The notes beneath the pieces were generated by a model. The model did no database searches, was not told where the DNA came from, and was given only the letters and a program-made list of their open reading frames with translations. The position numbers and the translations under genes are program-made. A DNA stretch of 14,107 nucleotides from contig PWZG01000066.1 in NCBI GenBank assembly GCA_003567575.1, positions 1-14,107 on the forward strand, given 5' to 3'. This DNA comes from PVC group bacterium. Its GTDB lineage: Bacteria; Verrucomicrobiota; Kiritimatiellia; CAIKKV01; PXCX01. Of this stretch, positions 1-7,600 are shown one piece after another; position 1 is the stretch's first letter; the number at the start of each line of letters is the position of its first letter.

Positions 1-1104
1 CAGGCATACGGTCGCGAACGTCATGAACGGTTGACGTTTCACCAGATGGCGGCCTGTTTCCTGCGCGATACGTTGTTGGAGCAAAAACTCGGCGCCGCCG
101 TCGCCCAGGCATCGCAGGTCGTCAGCAGTGTCGGCAGCAACGGTTTGGTGTTTCTCTATGGAATGCATCTTGCCTTACAGGGTGAATTGACCATCGGCCA
201 GGTGCTCTATGCCTACGGCACCGCCGCCAGTCTTTTCGCGCCGGTTCTACAATTGAGCCAGATGGATCTCAGGGTCACCAACCTGCTGGTCATATTGCGG
301 CGGCTGACGGAAGTTCTCGAGACAACCAATCCCATCGTCGATGCACCCGATGCCGTGGCGTTGCCGTCGCCATTGCGCCATGGCATTAAACTTGACAGAA
401 TCAAGTTCAGCTATGATCAGAACATGGATCCGGTGCTGCACGACGTAACCCTGAAAATTCCGGCCGGCTCATGGCTATGCCTGATGGGACCCAGCGGGGC
501 AGGCAAATCGACGCTGCTGCAACTGATGGCGCGTCTGGCCGATCCCGATGACGGCGAAATCCGCTGTGACGGCATCCCGTTGCAGCGCGTGCAATTGGGT
601 TCGCTGCGACGGCGCGTGGCGCTGGTGCCTCAGGAAGCGCAAATTATCAGCGGTACCGTGCGCGACAATATCACGTACGGATATCCCGATGCCGAACCGA
701 GCGCTATCATGAATGCCGCCCGCGCGGCGGAATTCCATGATTTTGTCATGACCTTGCCGGTACAATACGAAACCCTGATCGGCGAACGCGGGACCACCCT
801 TTCCGGCGGACAACGACAACGTTTGTCGTTGGCGCGTGCTTTGCTGACCAATCCTGAAATCCTGTTGCTGGACGATTGCACCTCGGCGCTCGACGCCAAT
901 ACCGAACAACTGATTCAGGCGACGCTGGCGCGGATTCTCAAGGGGAAAACCGCGGTGATCGTCAGCCAGCGCGTTTCCATGGCGCGTAAATGCAGCCGTA
1001 TATGCGTGTTGAACGAGGGGATCGTTTCGGAGTACGGGACGCATGACGAACTTGTCGAAAGCGGCGGGTTCTATTCCCGGCTGCATACGCAACAGACGCA
1101 GTAG
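1..1104 (+). CDS. ABC exporter half-transporter (partial membrane domain plus ATPase domain), degenerate nucleotide site
   Basis: The reading frame is open from the left edge, so the 5' end is missing; a TTG at 31 is not the real start. Numbering from the first codon in the window, residues 1 to about 110 are the C-terminal part of an ABC membrane domain, and about 128-365 are the ATPase domain. Motifs seen: A-loop Tyr138 (KFSYD), Walker A GPSGAGKST at 163-171, Q-loop Gln211, signature LSGGQ at 267-271, Walker B ILLLDD at 287-292, D-loop SALD. The residue after Walker B Asp is Asp292 (GAT, 874-876) rather than Glu, and the H-loop reads VSQRVS with Gln323 (CAG, 967-969) rather than His. In the family these two changes mark the degenerate subunit of heterodimeric exporters such as TM287/288 and BmrCD. 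The partner gene is expected just upstream. The substrate cannot be told. The gene converges with the minus-strand operon. Confidence 0.93.
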   Translation, partial: QAYGRERHERLTFHQMAACFLRDTLLEQKLGAAVAQASQVVSSVGSNGLVFLYGMHLALQGELTIGQVLYAYGTAASLFAPVLQLSQMDLRVTNLLVILRRLTEVLETTNPIVDAPDAVALPSPLRHGIKLDRIKFSYDQNMDPVLHDVTLKIPAGSWLCLMGPSGAGKSTLLQLMARLADPDDGEIRCDGIPLQRVQLGSLRRRVALVPQEAQIISGTVRDNITYGYPDAEPSAIMNAARAAEFHDFVMTLPVQYETLIGERGTTLSGGQRQRLSLARALLTNPEILLLDDCTSALDANTEQLIQATLARILKGKTAVIVSQRVSMARKCSRICVLNEGIVSEYGTHDELVESGGFYSRLHTQQTQ

Positions 1105-1144
1105 CGGCCGGGGTCGCGACTAGGTTGTAACTTCGCGGAGATCG

Positions 1145-1168
1145 GAGTGTACGAGTGAGTGTACGAGT
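1145..1168. repeat. 12-bp tandem direct repeat, two perfect copies
   Basis: GAGTGTACGAGT occurs twice without a gap (1145-1156 and 1157-1168), immediately before the large hairpin. It probably belongs to the same intergenic element. Short GTACGAGT-type tandems are common in intergenic repeats of PVC bacteria; that comparison is from memory and has not been tested here. Confidence 0.85.
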
Positions 1169-1175
1169 AAGGCGA

Positions 1176-1256
1176 CAGACAAAGGTAAAGATTAGGGTAA
1201 AGACGAGGGGTAGAAGGATGCCTCTTTGTCTTTGCCGTAATCTTTACCCTTGTCTG
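1176..1256. repeat. Large imperfect inverted repeat, possible REP/MITE-like intergenic element
   Basis: The left arm CAGACAAAGGTAAAGATTA (1176-1194) pairs with 1238-1256 over 19 positions with one mismatch. Inside it, AAAGAC (1199-1204) pairs with GTCTTT (1228-1233) and GAGG (1205-1208) pairs with CCTC (1221-1224), leaving a loop of about 12 nt. The whole could fold as an 81-nt hairpin. No T-run follows on the plus strand, so it is not a standard intrinsic terminator for the ABC gene. A mobile intergenic repeat or an mRNA 3'-end stabiliser are both possible. Confidence 0.7.
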
Positions 1257-1360
1257 AGAGAACATGGGGAATCGGTGGACGATAACGGGCGACGAGAGCG
1301 GATTACAATCAGGAACATCCCACTCGTAGACCGCTATCGTTAACCGTTCTTTCATACCCC

Positions 1361-1388
1361 GAAAAACCTGATTTCGCCGCGAAATCAG
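1361..1388 (-). terminator. Rho-independent terminator of the minus-strand operon
   Basis: A perfect 9-bp stem, CTGATTTCG (1368-1376) with CGAAATCAG (1380-1388), closes a 3-nt loop. Read on the minus strand it is followed by GTTTTTC (1367-1361). It lies 16 nt past the stop codon of the CDF transporter gene, the last gene of the minus-strand series. On the plus strand no T-run follows, so it acts on the operon rather than on the ABC gene. Confidence 0.82.
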
Positions 1389-1404
1389 AGGTCAGACTGA
1401 GCGT

Positions 1405-2394
1405 CTATTGAAGACGACCGGCATTCCTGGTGCGCGGTGCATCGTCTGTCCCGGCCGGATGATAATGTACGTAGACGCGCCGGACCAGACCGATCATGTG
1501 ATGAATACGTTGCTCCAATTCCGAGGCAATGCGATCGCCCTCCGCCACGCTCAGTTTGCCGTCAATGCCGATGGTAAGATTGACGACATAGTAGGGACCG
1601 AAACGGTGGGTATGCATTTCCTCGATGGTTTTAACCTCTTTCTGAGAAGCGATCGTGTCACGAAGCGCGGTGGCCAGCTTGCGGTTGGGCCGGGTATCCA
1701 TCAATTCGGCGGAAGATTCGCGTAAAATACCGATCCCGGTATGCAGGATGATTAGCGCGACCAATGCCCCGGCCAAAGGATCCATCCAGGGGTAGCCCTG
1801 GCGCGCGAACATAATGCCAATGGCGACCGCGACCGCCGAGAAAATGTCATTGCGGTGATCCTGCGCCAGGGCGATGACGGCCGTATGACCGCTGCGCCGG
1901 CCCACCTGCAGCGTAATCCGGGTCAATACGATCTTGACGATGATCGTGCCCAAGGCAATGTACAGGGTTGCGCGAGCGGCGGTTGCCGCCTCGCCGGTTC
2001 CGAACCGCGCAATTTCATACATGTCATTGACCGATTTCCAAAAAATACCGACGGCCGTCGTGGCCACGAATGAACCGACGACCAGGGCGGCGATCGACTC
2101 CATCTGGCCATGACCGTAGGGATGTTCATGATCGGCGGGCTTGGCCGACAGTTTCATGAAGACCTTGACGAAAGCATAGTATACCACGTCGGAGGTCGAA
2201 TTGATGCCGTCGGCCAGCAGACCGGCGCTGTTGCCGACGATGCCGGCAAACGTTTTCAGCAAAGCAAGAACGATGTTTGCGCCCAAACCGATATTGACGA
2301 TACGTTCCGTGGCGTTAATGCGTGTTGAATCAGGCATGATAAATCGTTTTGAGATGACGTCGGGACGGCGTTTTCGGACATCACGGATTGGCAT
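1405..2394 (-). CDS. Cation diffusion facilitator (CDF) transporter, Mn-type metal site
   Basis: This 329-residue protein has the CDF layout: about six membrane segments from residue 33 to 225, then a cytoplasmic C-terminal domain (about 232-313). The transport-site residues are Asn65 and Asp69 in TM2 (ADGINSTSD) and Asp179 and Asp183 in TM5 (QDHRND). This Asn-Asp-Asp-Asp set is known from manganese exporters such as MntE and MneP, whereas zinc members have His in these places. The HEHPYGHG loop (89-96) after TM2 is typical of the family. It would export a divalent cation, probably Mn(II), across the inner membrane by proton antiport. The start is uncertain: ATG 2394 overlaps the upstream gene by 14 nt, while ATG 2337 (residue 20) begins closer to where the family usually starts; neither has a clear ribosome binding site. 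It is the last gene of the operon. Confidence 0.93.
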   Translation of the reverse strand: MPIRDVRKRRPDVISKRFIMPDSTRINATERIVNIGLGANIVLALLKTFAGIVGNSAGLLADGINSTSDVVYYAFVKVFMKLSAKPADHEHPYGHGQMESIAALVVGSFVATTAVGIFWKSVNDMYEIARFGTGEAATAARATLYIALGTIIVKIVLTRITLQVGRRSGHTAVIALAQDHRNDIFSAVAVAIGIMFARQGYPWMDPLAGALVALIILHTGIGILRESSAELMDTRPNRKLATALRDTIASQKEVKTIEEMHTHRFGPYYVVNLTIGIDGKLSVAEGDRIASELEQRIHHMIGLVRRVYVHYHPAGTDDAPRTRNAGRLQ

Positions 2395-3433
2395 GGTCCG
2401 CGTTGCGGCGGGGCGCCACGTCCCGTAAGGCGCGTTGTTTCGCGACGTAATCCTCGAAAAAAGTCATTTGTTCGTCGGTCAGAATGGTCTGCGCGCCTTG
2501 CAGAATGCGTTGATGATGGTGGTCGGCGGCTTCGCGATAAAGATCCGCAAGGCCGGGATCCAAGCGGGGTTCATTCGAATCGTCAATTATCGCCGCGTTG
2601 ACAAAAGTATCGAGCGCCGTATTCGCTTCATGGAGCAGCAGGATCAGGCGGCGCTGTTGCTCTTCGTTTAACAATATGTCGTGTCGCGATAATTGCTGTT
2701 GTAATTGGTCTACCTGCAATCGTTCGGGTTGCATTTGTTCGTAGGTCTCATAGATTGCGAAATCGTCATCTCCTAGAAAATCGTAGAGAACCATGCGTAA
2801 ATCTTCCTGGTCGTCGCGGATCGACTCAAGGGCGTGCCGTCGCAATTCCGGGTCCAGACCGTCCTGCATCATGATCAAGCGGTATTGCATGGCATTCCAT
2901 CGTTTTTCCATTAACAATGCCAACAGGGTGTCTTCATCGGACAGATCGTAGTTGTAATGCGTCAGCAAAGGTTCGTATTCATGTTCCAGGGTCGCCAGCA
3001 TTTGCACGCGAAGTAAATCCCGCAGTTCCGGGTCCATCATGACAGGCAGCAGGATATCCAACGGGGAATGCCCGGCAATATCGGCTCGCGCCGCGTCTTG
3101 CGGCGTCAAGAACGACCGGCCGGGAGCGCGTACCGTCGCCACCGCGGTTTCCAGAAAGGCGATGCGCTCTTCCAGACGCATCATGCGACGCTGATAATAT
3201 TGGCGTTCTTCTTCGGGCAGACGGTTTTCAGTTTCATCGATCTCCGCGGCTGCATCGATTTGTGCATTTAACGCGCGTAACCGCTGCAGCGTCTCATGAT
3301 AAAGGTATTGCAATTGCTCGACACGACCGTGCGCTATTGCCAATTGTTTTTGCAGCCGCCGCAATTGTAAAAATCCGGCAACGGCCAGAACAACGATCAG
3401 CAACAATAAGTATTTTCGCGTGGTTTTTCGCAT
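2381..3433 (-). CDS. Membrane-anchored coiled-coil protein of unknown function
   Basis: I do not recognise this 350-residue protein as a named family. Residues 1-7 are basic (MRKTTRK), and about 8-22 form one hydrophobic segment without a signal-peptidase or lipobox site, so a single N-terminal inner-membrane anchor is likely, with the rest in the periplasm. Residues 25-100 are rich in Leu, Gln, Glu and Arg and should form coiled coil. The remainder is predicted all-helical and acidic, and ends with a stretch containing LTDEQ (318-322) that recalls the LTxxQ motif of Spy/CpxP periplasmic proteins. That likeness is weak and covers only the C-terminal 70 residues or so. It starts 15 nt after the histidine kinase gene and overlaps the CDF gene, so it is translated from the same mRNA. 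No strong ribosome binding site precedes ATG 3433. Confidence 0.82.
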   Translation of the reverse strand: MRKTTRKYLLLLIVVLAVAGFLQLRRLQKQLAIAHGRVEQLQYLYHETLQRLRALNAQIDAAAEIDETENRLPEEERQYYQRRMMRLEERIAFLETAVATVRAPGRSFLTPQDAARADIAGHSPLDILLPVMMDPELRDLLRVQMLATLEHEYEPLLTHYNYDLSDEDTLLALLMEKRWNAMQYRLIMMQDGLDPELRRHALESIRDDQEDLRMVLYDFLGDDDFAIYETYEQMQPERLQVDQLQQQLSRHDILLNEEQQRRLILLLHEANTALDTFVNAAIIDDSNEPRLDPGLADLYREAADHHHQRILQGAQTILTDEQMTFFEDYVAKQRALRDVAPRRNADHANP

Positions 3434-3448
3434 AGCGCAACCAATGCA

Positions 3449-4624
3449 TTATATGTTCGCGGGCAGGGTAATGTTGAACCGGGCGCCGCCTTCGGTCCGG
3501 TTTTCGGCCGTGATCCGGCCGTGGTGTTCGGTAATGATGCCGTGGCTGATGGACAACCCGAGACCGGTTCCCTTGTCGCCCTTGGACGTATAGAACGCCT
3601 CCCATATCGTGTCCAGTTTGCCGGGCGGAATACCCGGTCCGCTGTCCTCGATCGTAAGCACCACATGATCGTCCGCATGTCGACCGGCAATGTTGATAAC
3701 GCCCGTTTTACCGATTTCATTGATCGCCTGGGCCGCATTGTTGATCAGGTTGATCAGAACTTGTTCGATCTGTTGCGGTTGCGCAAGCACGCGTGGCAGA
3801 TCGCCGGGAACATCAACCCGTACGTCGATCCCGTATTTGAGGTTGTTGACGCAGAGCTGGATGGCGTTTTTAACGCAATCGGCCAAAACGGTGGGTTGCG
3901 GTTTATCCGCGCCGCGCTTGGAATAACTTTGCATGGACGATACAATGCGCGTGATGCGATCGCAGGCATCGACGATAGCGGCGGCATATTTCCCGCAGGT
4001 ATCGATGAAGGTAATGACCGGGTTCCCGGCGCCGAGCTGATGTTCCAGTCGATCGCGTTCCTCGACGGCGATTTTGCGTTGAATCCTTACGAGCATTTCC
4101 GAGAACGCGGAGACCGACGTCAGTGCGTTATTGATTTCGTGGGCGACGCCGGCGGCCAGCGTGCCGAGGGTTGCCAGCCGTTCGGCATGCAATAATTGCC
4201 GGGCGCGCTCTTCAGCCAGCGCTTCGAGGTGGTCGCGATGCCGTTTGAGCTCGATTTGCGTCTTGATTCGCGCTCTGACGATCGCGGGACTGAAAGGCTT
4301 GGTGATGTAATCGTTGGCGCCGACGGAGAAGCCCAGCGATTCGTCCTGTTCCGCATCCAACGCCGTGATGAAAATGACGGGAACCGTTTTCAACGCTGGA
4401 TTTGCGCGGATACGGCGGCAGACTTCGTAGCCGTCGAGTCCGGGCATTTTAATGTCGAGCAGGAACAGATCCGGGAGCATCGCGTTACCGCGTTCGAGGG
4501 CTTCGATTCCATTGCGGGCGATGATGATGCTGTTCTCGTCGCGCAAAGCCGACACCAAGGCGCTAATATTGGCGGCCTCGTCGTCAGCAATCAATAATCG
4601 TGGTTTTTCGTTTGTTTTGCTCAT
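3449..4624 (-). CDS. Soluble hybrid histidine kinase: N-terminal receiver plus HisKA and HATPase
   Basis: This 391-residue protein has no membrane segment. Residues 8-125 are a receiver domain with acidic pair Asp14/Asp15, phospho-acceptor Asp57 (LLDIKMPG), Thr87 and Lys109. A short coiled coil (about 126-150) leads to a dimerisation and phosphotransfer domain with His162 in VAHEINNAL. The ATPase domain (about 245-391) shows the N-box with Asn296, the G1 box DSGPGI at 327-332, and the G2 box GTGLGLS at 352-358. All catalytic residues are present, so both phosphorylation steps should work. It should act in the cytoplasm, taking phosphate on its receiver, perhaps from the HPt of the CHASE2 kinase encoded 44 nt upstream, and changing its own kinase activity; this link is inferred. 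GAGG at 4635-4638, 10 nt before ATG 4624, supports the start. No output domain is visible. Confidence 0.95.
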   Translation of the reverse strand: MSKTNEKPRLLIADDEAANISALVSALRDENSIIIARNGIEALERGNAMLPDLFLLDIKMPGLDGYEVCRRIRANPALKTVPVIFITALDAEQDESLGFSVGANDYITKPFSPAIVRARIKTQIELKRHRDHLEALAEERARQLLHAERLATLGTLAAGVAHEINNALTSVSAFSEMLVRIQRKIAVEERDRLEHQLGAGNPVITFIDTCGKYAAAIVDACDRITRIVSSMQSYSKRGADKPQPTVLADCVKNAIQLCVNNLKYGIDVRVDVPGDLPRVLAQPQQIEQVLINLINNAAQAINEIGKTGVINIAGRHADDHVVLTIEDSGPGIPPGKLDTIWEAFYTSKGDKGTGLGLSISHGIITEHHGRITAENRTEGGARFNITLPANI

Positions 4625-4634
4625 TGTTCGTTTT

Positions 4635-4638
4635 CCTC
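4635..4638 (-). promoter_or_regulatory. Ribosome binding site of the receiver-kinase gene
   Basis: GAGG on the minus strand lies 10 nt upstream of ATG 4624, inside the 44-nt gap after the CHASE2 kinase gene. It supports this start; no promoter motif is evident in the gap. Confidence 0.6.
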
Positions 4639-4668
4639 AGCAGCTATATCATGAATCGTGTCGCAAAG

Positions 4669-7600
4669 TCAATGTTCCGGTTTGAAGTCGACGATTTTGT
4701 CCAGCCGTTCGGCGGCCCGTTCGAAGTCGTAGGTTTCGGCAGCCTGGGCGACGGTTTCCAAGGCGGCCGGCGTGACTCCGGCCTTGCGGAGCGCGTCGGT
4801 TATGGACGCGAGCATGTCTAGCGCATCGACTTTCCCCTGGCGCAGTTCGTCGCGAAAATGGCGGACGGTGTCACGGAGATCGGGTGGCAAGACAATGGGC
4901 ACTGTTTCGTCAAGTCCGTTCTGGCGCGGGGCGGCGCGACGGATCGCGATGGCCTGGTTAAACGTCAGGAGTGCGTCCGCCAGCGGATCGATCCGTGCGG
5001 CGGCGGCTTGCGCATTGTTTTTAAGTAAATTGTCGTCAATACCGGTTGCCAGGCGTTGGATGGTGTTCAGGCCCAAGTTGGCGGCGCTACCTTTGATGGC
5101 GTGCGCAATTGTGCGGGCGGTCGCATGATCCTTTGCCTTTATGGCTTGCCGGATGCGGTCGGGATCATTGGTGTGACGGGTGGCGAAGTCGGCCAGCAAA
5201 CGCCGATAGAGCTTGAAATTACCGTTCACGCGACGCAGACCGGCGGCGGTATCGGCGCCGGGTATATGCGGCGGATCGACCGGGTCGTGATGGTTTGTAT
5301 TTCCCGCGGTGGTGTCGGTCGCGGCCGATGGGCCGGTGTTCGTTGCCGCCGGCTTGTCGGCGAGATAGCCGGGAAGAGGAACCTCGGCATGCGGGATATG
5401 CTGCAATAGTTTGGACAGAAATACTTTGATGTCAAGCGGTTTAACGAGGTAATCGTTCATGCCGCAAGCCCGGCATTTTTCCTGGTCTTCCTGCATGGCA
5501 TTGGCGGTCATGGCCAGGATGGGTGTGTGCGGACGGGGGGTTTGGCCTGTTTTTTCGAGATCGCGGATGCGCCGTGTAGCTTCGTAACCGTCGACTTCGG
5601 GCATTTGTATATCCATTAAGATCAGGTTCCAGGGGTGTGTCTTCGCCTTTTCGATCGCTTCCCGGCCGTTGACGGCGCTCTCGACGTGGATGCCGTAGGC
5701 ATGCATGTTTTCGGTGGCAACCTCGCGATTGATCGGATTGTCGTCTACCAGCAGGATACGGGCGTTTTTCAAGCGATCCGGCGCAATGGCCGGGGGCGGT
5801 TCGGTTTGCCATAGGTTTCTTTGCGGACGTGGATCATACCCCCATGCCACCCGTAGCATGGAAACCAGATCGGTGCATTTAACCGGTTTGGCCATGAAAT
5901 GAACGTGGCCGGCCTTCGATATCGGCGGGATGTTACCGTCTTCCGGGTCGGGAAAACCGACAAGAATGACCGGCAACGGCTCGGAATCGGCAGCGGGGGC
6001 CGCCGATATCCGGTCGACCAAGGTGTCGTCATCCATCCCGCTGGTGTCGAGCAAGAGTAGTTGATACGGATCGCCGGCTTGTTGCGCGGCCGCCAACCGA
6101 TCCGGCGCGTCGAACGGCGAAGCGATCGTTTCGGCTCGCAATCCCAGGTCCCGGCAGTCCCTGGCGACGATGTCTGTAACCGGCGTATACATGCCGGCGA
6201 CCAAAACACGCCGGGAGCGCACACTGTCGGGCAAATCGATGACGGGTTCGTTATCTGCCGGTTGACAGGTGAACGGCAGCCGGAAATGGAAATTACTGCC
6301 GTGGCCCGGTTGGCTGGTAACGGCGATGGCGCCGCCCATCGCATGGATCAGGTTCCGGGAAATCACCAGCCCTAATCCGGTGCCGCCGTATTTACGGGTG
6401 GTCGATGCGTCCGCCTGATGGAATGCCTGGAACAGGCAGGCCTGCTGTTCCGCCGACAGGCCGATGCCGGTGTCGATGATTTCAAACAACATTTCCGATT
6501 TAGCGACGGTGTCCCCGTTTTCAGCAGCCTTTTCTTCGCTGCCGTTACTCGCTGCTTTTTCCGCGCGCGCATCCGTAGATGCGGCCGCAACGCTGACACG
6601 CAGACAAACGTGTCCCCGATCGGTGAACTTGATGGCGTTGGCGGCCAGGTTGATCAGGATTTGCCGCAGTCGCAGAGGATCGCCGATAATTGCGCGCGGT
6701 ACCGCACGCTCGCAATCCAATATGAGTTCAATGTTCTTCTTGAATGCTTGATGACTGAGCAGATCTATGGTGTCTCCCATAACGCCATCGAGATCGACGG
6801 CGGTTTTTTCGACATGGAGTTTTCCGGCTTCAAGCTTGGAGAAATCCAGGATATCGTTGATCAGCCGCAGCAAAGCATGGGCTGAGTAGCGCACTTTGCT
6901 GATGTAGTTGCGTTGCTTCTCATCGAGATCGGTACGCAACGCCAGATCGGACATGCCGATGACGCTATTCATAGGCGTACGGATTTCATGACTCATGTTG
7001 GCCAGGAATTCGCTTTTGGCGGCGGCGGCGCGCAACGCCGCGTTGCGCGCTTCTTGTGCCGCTTGTTCCGCTTCCGTACGAATCTCGATTTCATTTTCCA
7101 GTTGTCGATTGACGGTTCGTAGACGGGAGTCGTACTGCGCGATGATTTCCTGTTGCCAGTATTTCATCACGATGACGCCGATGAAGGTCAGCGTCCATCC
7201 GATCGCCAACGGGGCGGGAATGAAAACAAGCTGATAGCGACGCAGCAGAAACAAGCTTAGAGCGACAGGATAAACCAGCGCGAAAATCAGGATCGGAAAC
7301 GATAACATCGCCCGCGTATGCGTGACAATGAGAATCAGCAGCAGCCCCCCGAGAAGAAGGGTGGCGAGATTGATGAAAAACATCCAGTACGGCGCGCTGA
7401 TGATATCGCCGGCAAGCAGATTGTCGATCACGGTGGCATGAATTTCCATGCCGGCTATTTCCGTGTCGAGCGGCGTTATAAAGCGATCGGTTAATCCGAT
7501 GGCCGATGTTCCGATCACGACGATGTTGTCCTTTACCCGGAATTGGTCGAAGTTTCCGGAGAGGATGTCCATGGCGCGCAATGTTGGAAATCGGCGGGAA

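Larger units (their letters stand above)
1105..1404. other. Non-coding gap between convergent genes
   Basis: About 300 bases separate the stop of the ABC exporter gene from the stop of the CDF transporter gene. The gap holds a 12-bp tandem duplication, a large imperfect hairpin and a terminator for the minus-strand operon, each listed separately. Positions 1257-1360 show no convincing gene, promoter or structure. Short open frames on both strands here have low-complexity or repeat-derived translations and no good ribosome binding site. Confidence 0.7.

Noticed and set aside
475..1092. 205-codon minus-strand open frame opposite the ABC gene
   Set aside because: It is a shadow of a clear ATPase domain, without domain features of its own.
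1176..1256. Large hairpin as a terminator of the ABC exporter gene
   Set aside because: No T-run follows on the plus strand and the stem is interrupted, so intrinsic termination is not supported.
1155..1343. Small plus-strand open frame coding for 62 residues
   Set aside because: It starts in the tandem repeat and runs through the hairpin element; the Arg-rich product looks like translated repeat DNA.
3521..4195. Long plus-strand open frame opposite the receiver-kinase gene
   Set aside because: The minus strand here encodes an intact kinase with all motifs; the plus-strand product has no recognisable motif.
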